DNA of 39,188 nt from Planctomycetota bacterium (GCA_030065025.1 JASJDY010000004.1:1-39188), one strand, 5' to 3'; numbered from the stretch's first letter, positions 7,825 through 19,961 are shown. Notes: generated from the sequence alone by a model not told the origin. A program made the numbers and translations.

Positions 7825-10581
7825 ATGCGCGCACGCCTCCTGCTCCTCTTCCCGGTCGTCGCTGCGGCCTTCGTGTTCCCCCTGCTGGCCGGCGACAACG
7901 CGGCGCGCGCCAAGGACGACGAGAGCCCGTACGTCCTGCGGCGCAAAGCCGGCAAGTGCTTGTGCCACACGGGCTTCGCCAGCTGGGAGTACCTGCGCTC
8001 CCCGCTGCGCAAGCCGAACGACCCGCCGGTCTGCGGCCTGATCAAGTCCGGCGGGAACTGCAGCAGCCGCGCACGTCCGCGAGGCACGAGTGGCACCTGC
8101 TGGGCCAGCCAGAAGAAGGAGTGCTTCTGGAAGCGCCACAGCTACTCGTACGGCATTCACTGCAGCGCCTGCTGGGCCGACGACGAGTGCTCGCCCTGCG
8201 ACAAGCTGATCGGCAAGCCGAGCGAGAAGATCCAGGCGCTGCTCGACAAACAGATGAAGGTGGAGGCCGGGCCGAAGGAACGGCACATGGTCATCGCCAT
8301 CAGCAAGCGCTTCTACGTGGTGACCGACATCCACCGGAAGCTGAAGGTCAAGACCGAGGGCGGCGCCCCGCGGCTCGCCACCTCGCACGAGGTCGCGCAC
8401 CTCTTCCTCGAGCGTTGCGAGCGCGCCTACGCGGACTTCGTGCACTGGTTCGGCGGCGACTCCAAGCAGACCGGGCCGATGGGCGTGTACCTGATGGCCA
8501 AGCACTCGCGCGCCGAGGCCTACGCCGAGAAGTACCTCGGCAACAAGTCGACCGACATGCTCTACGGCGGCGGCACCACGCGCATCGGCAACGGCTTCGC
8601 GTTCAACGGCTTCGTCGGCTCGCTGCAGGAGCAGCGCAACGACCAGGATCTGCACGCCTACTGCCGGCACATGATCGGGCACATCCTCTTCAGCACGTGG
8701 AAGAAGGTGAACGGCAAGGAGAAGTACTGCCCGAAGTGGGCGTTCATCGGCGCCGCGCACTTCATGGAAAAGCTGCTCGATCCGCACAAGGACTACGCCA
8801 CCTTCTGCAGCAACGAAACCACGGCGCCCTCGGGCTCCGGCAAGGACTGGCACAAGAAGGCGCGCTCGCTGGCCGGCCGCCGGATCGACCCGATCGAGAC
8901 GTTCTTCTCGCGTAACTCCCTCGGTGCGTTCAAGTACCGCGACCACATCCGGGCGTGGTCGCTGATGGACATCTGCCTGCGCGAGGACCGCGACCGCTGG
9001 CTCGAGGTCCTGGCCGGTCTGCGCTACGGCGACGACGAGGGCGCCGCGCTACAGACCGGCATGAAGCTCACGCCCGACCAGTTCAACACCCGCTGGATCG
9101 AGCGCATGCGCGGCAAGCGCCAGACGATGGGCGAGACGAAGCGCGACCTGCGCACGGATCCCGACGAGCCCGGGCGCAAGGAGCGGGAGCAGATCCGGAC
9201 CACCATGGAGCCGGAGATCCTCGCCGGTCGCATCCGCGGCGTGCACATCATCGACGACGTACGCCTCGCTAAGGCCGTCGTCGGCCGCCTGAACCACGAG
9301 TCCGACCTCGTCCGCGAGACGATCCAGCTCGTGCTCGCGCGCATCGAGAACGAGGAGGTGCTCGCGTATCTACGCGACGAAGCCCTCGTGGACTCCGACG
9401 CGATGGTGCGCGCGGGCGTCGCACGCGCGCTGGGCACGCTCAAGCACGCGCCGGCCCGCGAGGGCCTCGAGCGCCTGCTCAAGGACAAGTTCTGGCTCGC
9501 GCGCGCGAACGCCGCCTATGCGCTCCAGCAGATCGGCGACAAGGCCGCCCTGAAGGCGTTGATCCCCGCGCTCGTGGAGAAGCAGAACAAGTCGTGGATC
9601 GCCATCGCCGACGCCGTCGCCTCCTTCAAGACGAAGGACAAGGAAGCCACGCTGCTCACGGTGCCGCGGGTGGATCACCCCGCGTGGCAGATCCGTGTCA
9701 CGGCGGTGCGCGCCCTGGCCGCGTACGGCACGGCCGAGTGCATGGACAAGCTCATCGCGCGCTTCGCGAGAGAGCGCGGCCGGCTCGAGCGCGAGCTGCG
9801 CACGGCCTTGAAGGCGGTGTCGGGCGACGACCTCGGCCCGCGCGCCTCGACGTGGGCGAAGTGGTGGGAGCAGCAGAAGGAACGCTACGGCGGCTTCGAT
9901 CCCAACCCGCCGCCGAAGGCCAAGGACGCAGGTCGCTACGCGAAGCCGGAGAAGCGCCGACCGGACGACCCCCACTACTACGGCCGGCGCATCTGGTCGA
10001 AGAGCGTCGGCTTCGTGTTCGACACGAGCGGCTCGATGGAGAAGAACATCAAGATCTCCGCGGGCAACTCGACGAAGCTCGGCGACATCCCGACCTCGGG
10101 TACGCGCATGCAGGTCGCGAAGCAGGTGCTGGCCGACGCGATCCGGCGCCTCAAGTCGAAGACGCGCTTCAACCTCGTGTTCTTCTCGACCGAGGTGCGC
10201 CCGTGGAAGAACGCGTTGGTGCCTGCGAGCGAGGGCAACACGAACTCGGCCGCCGGCGCGATCATGGCGCAGCCCGCATCCGGTGAGACGAACATCCACG
10301 GCGCGCTGAAGGCGGCGCTGGGGCTGCACGAGAAGCCGACGCTGAGTGCGCGGCTGCAGAACATCCCGGACACGGTCTTCTTCCTGACGGACGGCTCGCC
10401 CACGCGTGGCGAGATCACGGCGGCGCCGGAGCTGCTGGGGTGGTTCGCGAACATCAACCGCTTCGCGAAGGTGCGGCTGCACGTGGTGGCCTTCGGCAAC
10501 CTGGGCGTGGACATCGAGTTCCTGCAGCGCCTGGCAGCGGCCGGGGATGGGGACTTCATTCACGTTCCTGAAGAACGCTGA
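7825..10581 (+). CDS. Secreted multidomain protein: Cys-rich N-terminus, peptidase-MA/DUF1570-like region, HEAT repeats, C-terminal vWA domain
   Basis: Signal peptide; ten Cys in the first ~100 residues; HEAT-type VRAGVARALGTLKHAPAREGLERLL; VGFVFDTSGSMEKN MIDAS. Confidence 0.8.
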   Translation: MRARLLLLFPVVAAAFVFPLLAGDNAARAKDDESPYVLRRKAGKCLCHTGFASWEYLRSPLRKPNDPPVCGLIKSGGNCSSRARPRGTSGTCWASQKKECFWKRHSYSYGIHCSACWADDECSPCDKLIGKPSEKIQALLDKQMKVEAGPKERHMVIAISKRFYVVTDIHRKLKVKTEGGAPRLATSHEVAHLFLERCERAYADFVHWFGGDSKQTGPMGVYLMAKHSRAEAYAEKYLGNKSTDMLYGGGTTRIGNGFAFNGFVGSLQEQRNDQDLHAYCRHMIGHILFSTWKKVNGKEKYCPKWAFIGAAHFMEKLLDPHKDYATFCSNETTAPSGSGKDWHKKARSLAGRRIDPIETFFSRNSLGAFKYRDHIRAWSLMDICLREDRDRWLEVLAGLRYGDDEGAALQTGMKLTPDQFNTRWIERMRGKRQTMGETKRDLRTDPDEPGRKEREQIRTTMEPEILAGRIRGVHIIDDVRLAKAVVGRLNHESDLVRETIQLVLARIENEEVLAYLRDEALVDSDAMVRAGVARALGTLKHAPAREGLERLLKDKFWLARANAAYALQQIGDKAALKALIPALVEKQNKSWIAIADAVASFKTKDKEATLLTVPRVDHPAWQIRVTAVRALAAYGTAECMDKLIARFARERGRLERELRTALKAVSGDDLGPRASTWAKWWEQQKERYGGFDPNPPPKAKDAGRYAKPEKRRPDDPHYYGRRIWSKSVGFVFDTSGSMEKNIKISAGNSTKLGDIPTSGTRMQVAKQVLADAIRRLKSKTRFNLVFFSTEVRPWKNALVPASEGNTNSAAGAIMAQPASGETNIHGALKAALGLHEKPTLSARLQNIPDTVFFLTDGSPTRGEITAAPELLGWFANINRFAKVRLHVVAFGNLGVDIEFLQRLAAAGDGDFIHVPEER

Positions 10582-10599
10582 TCGACCACCAGGGCACGC

Positions 10600-10677
10600 C
10601 GTGCCGGTGCCTCTGCCCGTGCCATTGCCCGATGACGGACACGGGCGGGCACCGGCAGAGGCAGAGGCACCGGCACG
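10600..10677. repeat. 18-bp perfect inverted repeat made of period-6 GTGCCx units
   Basis: CGTGCCGGTGCCTCTGCC (10600-10617) / GGCAGAGGCACCGGCACG (10660-10677). Confidence 0.85.
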
Positions 10678-10732
10678 TTGCAGCTTGAGACGGAGCAACC
10701 GTCTCGCCCTCCCCCGCCGTATCATCCGCCGG

Positions 10733-13320
<2,588 letters not shown>

Positions 13321-13324
<4 letters not shown>

Positions 13325-13620
13325 GGGCGGCCCAAGGACGCGCGCAGCGCGGACGCAGGCCCGCCAGCCGAGTCTCCGGCAACCCAACGCCGGGCGTCTC
13401 GCCCGTAGGGGCGGCCCAAGGACGCGCGCAGCGCGGACGCAGGCCCGCCCGCCGAGTCTCCGGCAACCCAACGCCGGGCGTCTCGCCCGTAGGGGCGGCC
13501 CAAGGACGCGCGTAGCGCGGACGCAGGCCCGCCCGCCGAGTCTCCGGCAACCCAACGCCGGGCGTCTCGCCCATAGGGCGGCCCAAGGACGCGCGCAGCG
13601 CGGACGCAGGCCCGCCCGTG
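13321..13620. repeat. 84-bp tandem repeat, 3 full units plus a partial fourth
   Basis: Units start at 13321, 13405, 13489, 13573: GTAGGGGCGGCCCAAGGACGCGCGCAGCGCGGACGCAGGCCCGCC... Confidence 0.95.
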
Positions 13621-13640
13621 ACGAGCGATATACGGCCCTC

Positions 13641-13697
13641 GACGGGCGGGCGTTCGCCGGCACCCCAAAGGGGTGCCGCCTCCGGCCGCCCCTACAG
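13641..13697 (-). repeat. Copy of TAGGGGCGG hairpin repeat (inverted relative to the tandem array)
   Basis: GACGGGCGGGCGTTCGCCGGCACCCCAAAGGGGTGCCGCCTCCGGCCGCCCCTACAG. Confidence 0.85.
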
Positions 13698-13721
13698 CCG
13701 CTTAGAAATGCCGCCCTCCCC

Positions 13722-13775
13722 TTGACGGACCCGCCAGCGTCTTCTACGAATGTAGTAGGACACCTGTCGTAGACC
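13722..13775 (+). promoter_or_regulatory. Promoter with BlaI-like operator
   Basis: TTGACG-N17-TACGAA; CTACGAATGTAG / TGTAGTA palindrome plus downstream TGTCGTAGA half-site. Confidence 0.55.
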
Positions 13776-13791
13776 GTTGGGAGGGACACCC

Positions 13792-14190
13792 ATGGCGCGA
13801 GCCCAGCCGCTCAGCGACCTGCAGATCGCCATCCTGCGCGTGCTCTGGGATCGCGGGGAAGCCACCGTCGCCCAGGTCCAGGCCGCCCTCCAAGCCGAGC
13901 GCGGCCTCGCCCACACGACCGTCGCCACCCTCCTCTCACGCCTCGCCGCACGCGGCGTCGTCGCTCGCCGCAGCGAAGGCCGCCAGCACGTCTACCGCGC
14001 GACCGTCGAGGAGCAGGACGTCAAACGCTCCATGGTCTCCGCGCTCACCGAACGCCTCTTCGCCGGCGATCCCTCCGCCCTCGTGCACCACCTGATCGAC
14101 GAAGGCGAGATCGACGCCGACGAGCTCACGCGCCTGCGCAAGCTGCTCGCCAAGAAGCGAGCGAAGAAGGGAGGACGCCGTGCCCGCTGA
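13792..14190 (+). CDS. BlaI/MecI/CopY-family transcriptional repressor
   Basis: LSDLQIAILRVLWDRGEATVAQVQAALQAERGLAHTTVATLLSRLAARGVVARR. Confidence 0.9.
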   Translation: MARAQPLSDLQIAILRVLWDRGEATVAQVQAALQAERGLAHTTVATLLSRLAARGVVARRSEGRQHVYRATVEEQDVKRSMVSALTERLFAGDPSALVHHLIDEGEIDADELTRLRKLLAKKRAKKGGRRAR

Positions 14191-15487
14191 CGTCCTCGGA
14201 CCGTGGCTGCTGACCTACCTGCTGCACAGCACGCTGCTGCTGGCGAGCACGTGGGCCGCCGTACGCCTGTGGCGCACCATGCCGGTAGCGCTTCAGGAGA
14301 CGCTCTGGCGCACGGCACTCTTCGGCGGCCTGCTCACCGCGAGCCTCCAGGTCGCCATCGGCTGGGAGCCGTGGAGCGGGCACCTCACCGTGCCGTCGCT
14401 GAGTGAAGCGGAGGCTTCGCTCGTGCCCGCCGTCGAGCCTGCCATCACTGCCGTGGAACCGATCGTCGAGCCGCTGCCGCACATTGACACGCCGCTGCTC
14501 GCGACGCCTCCGACGACGACGGTATCCGCCCCGACACGCGCGCTGGAAGCAGGCACGGTCCTGGCCCTCACCTGGCTCGCCGTGCTCGTGCTCTTTGCGC
14601 TACGCGCCGTTCGTGCACGCCGCACCCTGCGCCGGCGACTCGCATCGCGCGTGCCCGTGCAAGGCGCAGCCCTCCGGGACGCACTGAATGCCTTGCTCGC
14701 GCGGTCACGCTTCAGGCGCCGCGTGCGCCTGACCGAGTCCGCCGACCTCGGCAGCCCGGTCGCGTTCGGGGTCCTCCGGCCCGAGATCGTGGTGCCGACG
14801 CGCGCAGTCGGTGAGCTGAGCGCCGGACAGCTCGAGGCCATGCTCGCTCACGAGCTCGCCCACCACGTGCGCCGCGATCCGCTCTGGTTCGCCGTCACGC
14901 GCGCGGTCACGACGCTGCTCTTCTTCCAGCCGCTGCACCTCGTCGCGCAGCGCCGCCTCAGGGAGACCAGCGAGCTGCTGTGCGACGCCTGGGCCGCGGA
15001 CACGACCGGCCGCGGCGAGGCCCTGGCGGAGTGCCTGGCCGTCGTGGCTGGCTGGATGATCCGCCATGCCAAGCCGCTGGCCGTGCCCGCCATGGCGGCT
15101 CGCGGCCGCATGCTCGAGCGCCGCGTTGCTGTGCTGCTCGAAGGCACGGCCCCAAGCCGGCGCGCGCGGCTCCTCGCCGGCCTTGCCCTCGTGCCGCTCG
15201 CGCTGGTCATCCTGTTCGCGCCGGCCGTGGCAGCCCCCACAGCCGCCCTGCCCGAGCCCGACGCGGAGACGGCCCCCGCCCCGGACTCCGGCGACGAGCT
15301 GGCCGACCTCGACCGCGAACTGACTGCGCTGCGCGACGACCTCACGCGCCTCATGTCGCTCGTGCAGCAACTCCCCGATCCTCCCGACGCGCTACGCCAT
15401 GGCGTATCGCGTCTGGCAGCCCGCCTGAAGACCCTGGAAGTACGACGCGTCGCCCTGCTCCGCGACGCGCAGGAGATGAAGCGATGA
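14180..15487 (+). CDS. M56 (BlaR1-like) membrane metallopeptidase
   Basis: LEAMLAHELAHHVRRDPLW (HExxH), ETSELLCDAWAAD; overlaps the blaI-like gene. Confidence 0.88.
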   Translation: MPADVLGPWLLTYLLHSTLLLASTWAAVRLWRTMPVALQETLWRTALFGGLLTASLQVAIGWEPWSGHLTVPSLSEAEASLVPAVEPAITAVEPIVEPLPHIDTPLLATPPTTTVSAPTRALEAGTVLALTWLAVLVLFALRAVRARRTLRRRLASRVPVQGAALRDALNALLARSRFRRRVRLTESADLGSPVAFGVLRPEIVVPTRAVGELSAGQLEAMLAHELAHHVRRDPLWFAVTRAVTTLLFFQPLHLVAQRRLRETSELLCDAWAADTTGRGEALAECLAVVAGWMIRHAKPLAVPAMAARGRMLERRVAVLLEGTAPSRRARLLAGLALVPLALVILFAPAVAAPTAALPEPDAETAPAPDSGDELADLDRELTALRDDLTRLMSLVQQLPDPPDALRHGVSRLAARLKTLEVRRVALLRDAQEMKR

Positions 15488-16701
15488 AGACCCCTGCCCT
15501 GTGGACCGCACTCGCCCTCGCGCTGCTGCTCGCCCTGCCCGCGACCGGCTACGCCGACGACGAGAAGCACCTCGACCTGACGTACCACCAGACGCCCGTG
15601 CGCAAGGCGATCACGGACATCGCCAACAAAGCGAAGGCCAACGTGATCATGCATCCGGACGTGAAGGGCGAGGTCACGCTCATGCTGCGCGGCGTCCCGT
15701 GGCGCGATGCGCTCGACGCCGTGGCCAAGGCGACGGGCAACGTCGTCAAGGAGGAGGACTTCGGCATCCTGCGCGTCCTGCCCGGCAAGAAGCGCGCCGG
15801 CGATCCGTTGGCGAGCATGATGGCCGAGCGCAGCGTGAAGGAGCTCGCGGCGGCGCGACTGCGGATGGCCGAGCTCGAGGCCAAGCTCGCGCGTGCGCGC
15901 GCCGACGGCGACGCAGGCCGCGCGGACGTGCAGCGCATCGAGGACGAGCTGGCGCGCCTGCGCCCGGGTCTCGACCGGGCCCGGCGCGCGCTGGAAGAGG
16001 CTGCAGCGCTGCGTGCGCGCGTGGCGGAACGCAAGCTCGCGAAGCCTTCGAAGCAGACGGTGACGGTCTACGACGTGGCCGACCTCGGCAAGGGCCCCAA
16101 GGCGGTCGAGCGCATCGCTGGGGAGCTGAAGCGGCATGGCCTGAAGGTCGAGCGCAACGGCAACCAGCTGATCATCGTCACGACACCGGAGGGGCACAAG
16201 CGCGTCCAGGCTCTCCTCGAGAGCAAGCGCCGGGACCAGCCGTACAACGTCGGCAAGCCCTACGTCACCACGAAGAAGGAGTCCGTTCGCTACCGCGTGA
16301 AGCTCGGTCCCGACGGCAAGGTCCTGAAGCGCGAGAAGGTCTACGAGACGCCGATCGACAAGCTGCCCCTGCCCGGCAACATCGAGGGCATGAAGCAGCG
16401 CAAGCGCATCGCCGACCTGACGGCGGCGATGAAGCTGCTCGAGTCAGCCGGCGACATGGAGGGGGCCGCCCGCCTGAAGAAGCACATCGTCGAGGCCAAG
16501 GCCAAGTACGCCGAGCTGGCCCGCCGCAAGGCCGAAGCCGATCGCCTGCGGAGCGCCCGCACCTACCACGGGCCGTACCAGAAGGACGGTGACCTGCGCG
16601 GCGCGGTGAAGGCGCTGCATGCCGACGTGCGTGCCCTGCGCGGCGAGGTGCGTGAGCTGTCAAGCCTGGTGAAGCGGCTGCTCGAGCAGCGCCGCCGCTG
16701 A
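15484..16701 (+). CDS. Secreted STN (secretin/TonB short N-terminal)-like domain protein with coiled coil
   Basis: Signal peptide; LDLTYHQTPVRKAITDIANKAKANVIMHPDVKGEVTLMLRGVPWRDALDAVAKATG; ATGA overlap with M56 gene. Confidence 0.75.
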   Translation: MKTPALWTALALALLLALPATGYADDEKHLDLTYHQTPVRKAITDIANKAKANVIMHPDVKGEVTLMLRGVPWRDALDAVAKATGNVVKEEDFGILRVLPGKKRAGDPLASMMAERSVKELAAARLRMAELEAKLARARADGDAGRADVQRIEDELARLRPGLDRARRALEEAAALRARVAERKLAKPSKQTVTVYDVADLGKGPKAVERIAGELKRHGLKVERNGNQLIIVTTPEGHKRVQALLESKRRDQPYNVGKPYVTTKKESVRYRVKLGPDGKVLKREKVYETPIDKLPLPGNIEGMKQRKRIADLTAAMKLLESAGDMEGAARLKKHIVEAKAKYAELARRKAEADRLRSARTYHGPYQKDGDLRGAVKALHADVRALRGEVRELSSLVKRLLEQRRR

Positions 16702-18045
16702 TCAGCGGCCGGCTCGGGGCGTGCGCTCGTCGGGTGGCATGTCGTAGGTCACCCGCGTCTTCGTCAAGACGTCCGAGAGCGTGCGCCCACGCGCAACGTA
16801 GAAGCTGACCACGCCCGCGAGGATGGCGAGGATCGCCACGACGTGCATGATGTCGCCGAGGAGCGGCAGGAAGAACGGGATCGCCGTCGCCCAGGCGAAC
16901 ACGCCGGGGAATCGCACGAAGTTCCGTGCGATGAGCGCGCGCCGCGATGGCTCGGCGCCCTCCGCGGTTCTCACGCGTAAGTGCAGGAACCACTTGCCCA
17001 GCGTCAGTCCGTAGCGCAGCTCGGGCAACACGGCGCTGCCGAGGAAGAAGTACGCGAGGAAGAGGACCTCGAACTCCTCGCTGAGCGGATTCCCGTCCGC
17101 GAGCCGGATGGCGAAGGCGACCACGCTCAGGGCGACCGCGGCAGCGAACCAGTCGATGACCGTGGCGACCGCGCGCGCCATGATCGGCGCCGGGTGCACG
17201 GCGCGCGGCCGGCAGCCCTCGAGCATCCGCACGACCTCGTGCATCGACTCCGGGCGATCCTCGGGCCTCTTCGCGCACATCTTGCGCAGGATGCGATCGA
17301 GCGAGTCGGGCAGGTCCGGCCGCGCCGCGACGATCGACGGCAGCGGCGTGTTGATCTGGTCGTGCAGCACGTCGCCGAGGCTGGGGCCGGGATACGGCGG
17401 CTTCCCGACGAGAAGGGCCCATGCCGTGAGGCCGAGGCAGTAGATGTCGGTGCGGGCGTCGACGCGGCGGCTGCGGCACTGCTCGGGACTCATGTACGTC
17501 GGCGTGCCGATCATCCCGTGCTCGTGACTGATGCTCACCTCGGCATCGATGGACTTGGACAGTCCGAAGTCGGTGATCTTGATCGTGCCGTCCTCGCGTA
17601 CGAGGACGTTCGACGGCTTCACGTCGCGGTGAACGATGCCCGCCTCGTGCGCGGCCGCCAGTCCGGAGGCCGCTTGGACCAGCCAGTCGATCGCGTCGTG
17701 GAGATCCGGCGTGCCGTGCTCCTCGACGTACTCGTCGAGGCTCTGGCCGCGGACGAACTCCATCGCGAAGAAGCGGTAGCTGCCGTCGCCGCCGACGTAG
17801 TAGACGTGCGTCAGGTTGGGGTGGCTCACGCGCGCCGCCGCGCGGGCCTCCTGGAAAAAGCGGTCCACCCGCATGGTGGCCCCGGACACGGCGGGCCTGA
17901 GCACCTTGACGGCGACCTTGCGGTCGAGGCCCTCGTCGTGCGCGCGGTAGACGGTACCCATGGCGCCCTCCCCCACCGGCTCCTCGAGACGGTAGTGCGC
18001 GAGCATCGAGCCCGGCGGCAGGGTGGGTGTGGCGGTCTGGGGCAC
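16702..18045 (-). CDS. Ser/Thr protein kinase fused to C-terminal RDD membrane domain
   Basis: YRLEEPVGEGAMGTVYRAHDEG, GIVHRDVKPSNVLV, ITDFGLSK; AVATVIDWFAAAVAL...YGLTLGKWFLHLRVRT; GTG 18045 preferred over 18285, which reads through a repeat. Confidence 0.85.
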   Translation of the reverse strand: MPQTATPTLPPGSMLAHYRLEEPVGEGAMGTVYRAHDEGLDRKVAVKVLRPAVSGATMRVDRFFQEARAAARVSHPNLTHVYYVGGDGSYRFFAMEFVRGQSLDEYVEEHGTPDLHDAIDWLVQAASGLAAAHEAGIVHRDVKPSNVLVREDGTIKITDFGLSKSIDAEVSISHEHGMIGTPTYMSPEQCRSRRVDARTDIYCLGLTAWALLVGKPPYPGPSLGDVLHDQINTPLPSIVAARPDLPDSLDRILRKMCAKRPEDRPESMHEVVRMLEGCRPRAVHPAPIMARAVATVIDWFAAAVALSVVAFAIRLADGNPLSEEFEVLFLAYFFLGSAVLPELRYGLTLGKWFLHLRVRTAEGAEPSRRALIARNFVRFPGVFAWATAIPFFLPLLGDIMHVVAILAILAGVVSFYVARGRTLSDVLTKTRVTYDMPPDERTPRAGR

Positions 18046-18134
18046 GAGTCGGGAGCATACCGCCGATGGGCCTGCAGGCGTGGCGGTGGTCGTGACCGTG
18101 GGCGTGAGGTGCGATCGGGCGTCGCCAGAATCCA

Positions 18135-18257
18135 GTAGGGGCGGCCGGAGCCCGCCCGAAGGGCCGTCGAACGCCCGCCCGTCAAGTGCAAGTGCATGTG
18201 CAGGTGCAAGTGCAGGTGCGCGTGGCCGTGGGCGTGGGCGTGGGCGTGGGCGTGGTG
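18135..18257. repeat. TAGGGGCGG hairpin repeat plus 12-unit period-6 array
   Basis: 18135-18183 aligns to 13641-13697; hexamers (GTGCAA/GTGCAG/GTGGGC) 18186-18257. Confidence 0.85.
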
Positions 18258-18274
18258 GAGGTACCATCCCCCCC

Positions 18275-18931
18275 GTGGATCCCAAGCTCCTCTCCCGTTA
18301 CCAGAGCTCCTCCGGCGCCGCCGCCTACCGGCGGAAGTACGAGCGTTCCTGGATCCGCCGCCTCTCCAACCGGCGGGAGCTGTCCATCGTGGACAAGGCT
18401 CTCGAGCGCGCGGGCACCCACGGCCGGGTCCTCGACTGCCCCTGCGGCGCGGGGCGCCTCACGCCGACGATCCTCCGGCACGCCGAGAAGGTGGTCTGCG
18501 CCGACATCAGCGCACCCATGGTGGCCGAGGCGCGCGAGGCCCTCGCCCCCTTCGAGCAGGCCGGTGTGGTCTCGTTCGCCGTGGCGCCCGCCAGCGAGCT
18601 GCCCATGGAGGACGACACCTTCGACACCGCCGTCTGCCACCGGCTCATCCATCACATGGCCGAAGCCGAGGAGCGCGCGGGCGTGCTCGCCGAGATGGCC
18701 CGCGTCGCCTCGCGGCGAGTCGTCATCTCGTTCAGCGACGACAGTACGTGGAAGGGTCGCAGCCAACGCCGGCGCGGCGTCCACCGGCGCCGCTCGGCGC
18801 TCATGCCCGACGATCTGATGGCCGAGGCCGCGCCTCACGGGCTGAAGCCCTTGGGCAAGCCCCTGCGACTGAACGGCTTCCACTCCCTCGTTGCGATTGC
18901 CGTCTTCGAGGTTGGACAGAGCACCTCGTGA
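18275..18931 (+). CDS. Class I SAM-dependent methyltransferase
   Basis: VLDCPCGAGRLTPTILRHAEKVVCADISAPMVAEAREAL. Confidence 0.85.
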   Translation: MDPKLLSRYQSSSGAAAYRRKYERSWIRRLSNRRELSIVDKALERAGTHGRVLDCPCGAGRLTPTILRHAEKVVCADISAPMVAEAREALAPFEQAGVVSFAVAPASELPMEDDTFDTAVCHRLIHHMAEAEERAGVLAEMARVASRRVVISFSDDSTWKGRSQRRRGVHRRRSALMPDDLMAEAAPHGLKPLGKPLRLNGFHSLVAIAVFEVGQSTS

Positions 18932-19770
18932 GTGAGACCTGGTGGATCGCGCCCGACGCGCGGCAGCGCTTGGAGCGCCACGCTCCCCTCGACGTAGCCG
19001 CCTGGATGCAGCACGGGGACGATCGCGTCGTGCTCTCCACCGATCGGCAGTCGGCCGCCGTTCGCTGGCAGGGTGACGAGTCCCTGCTCGTGAAGTGGCG
19101 GGCGACGCTGCCCGGGCGCCGGCGCCGCACCTGGATGCGCGCCTCGCGCGAGCGCAAGGAAGCCCGCGCGCTACGCCGCGCGGCGACGCTCGGCATCGCC
19201 ACGCCGCAGGTGCTGGGCGTGGCCGAGCGCCGTGAGCGGGGCTTCCTGCTCGGATCCGTCGTCGTGCGCCCCTATGACGAACAGGCTGAGAGCGCGGCGG
19301 ACGCCGCGCGGCGGGATCCCAACCTCGTGCTCCTCCTGGCGGGCGCGTTGCGGGGGTGGCACGACGCGGGCTTCCGCCACGGTGACTGCTACCCCAAGAA
19401 CATGCTCGTGGGCGGCGCTGCCGGAGAGCCGCGACCCATCGGATGTCCGATGGCGACCTTCGTCCGAGCCGGACCGCAGCTCGATCGCGCGCGTCTCAAG
19501 GATCTGGGGCAGTTCACGGCCGGCTGCGCAGCGCTGGAGCCGTGGGGCGATCCGTTCACCTTCCTCATGGCCTACGGCGAGGAGCCGGGGCTGCCGCCGT
19601 ACGACGAGCTCATGGAGGCCGTCACGCCGTTCTACGAGCGGGTGATGGAGCGCAAGGCCGAGCGGGAGCGGACGCGACCCGAGCGCGAGCCGGATGGCCC
19701 GCCGCAGCCGAAGCCGTTGGGGGTTGGGGGCCCTCCGAAGGTGCGCGTTCGAGGTCTCGGAAGGCTGTAG
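18928..19770 (+). CDS. Lipopolysaccharide kinase (WaaP/Kdo kinase)-like protein
   Basis: FRHGDCYPKNMLVGG catalytic-type motif; GTGA overlap with methyltransferase. Confidence 0.65.
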   Translation: MSETWWIAPDARQRLERHAPLDVAAWMQHGDDRVVLSTDRQSAAVRWQGDESLLVKWRATLPGRRRRTWMRASRERKEARALRRAATLGIATPQVLGVAERRERGFLLGSVVVRPYDEQAESAADAARRDPNLVLLLAGALRGWHDAGFRHGDCYPKNMLVGGAAGEPRPIGCPMATFVRAGPQLDRARLKDLGQFTAGCAALEPWGDPFTFLMAYGEEPGLPPYDELMEAVTPFYERVMERKAERERTRPEREPDGPPQPKPLGVGGPPKVRVRGLGRL

Positions 19771-19954
19771 GGGCGGGGAGGATTGGAAGGAGGGGCGCGC
19801 AGCTCCTCCTTGCCGCGCCGAAGGCGCGTCCAGTCCGCGCGGGAGCGCGGAATCGACCTCGTGAGGTTGCCCGCCCGTTCGAGTGCACGTGCAAGTGCAA
19901 GTGGAAGTGGAAGTGGAAGTGGAAGTGGAAGTGGAAGTGGAAGTGGAGGTGTGC
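19765..19954. repeat. TAGGGGCGG repeat plus 12-unit period-6 array
   Basis: CTGTAGGGGCGG at 19765 ... TTGCCCGCCCGTTC to 19880; GTGCAx/GTGGAA hexamers 19883-19954 (GTGGAA x7). Confidence 0.85.
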
Positions 19955-19961
19955 AGGACGG

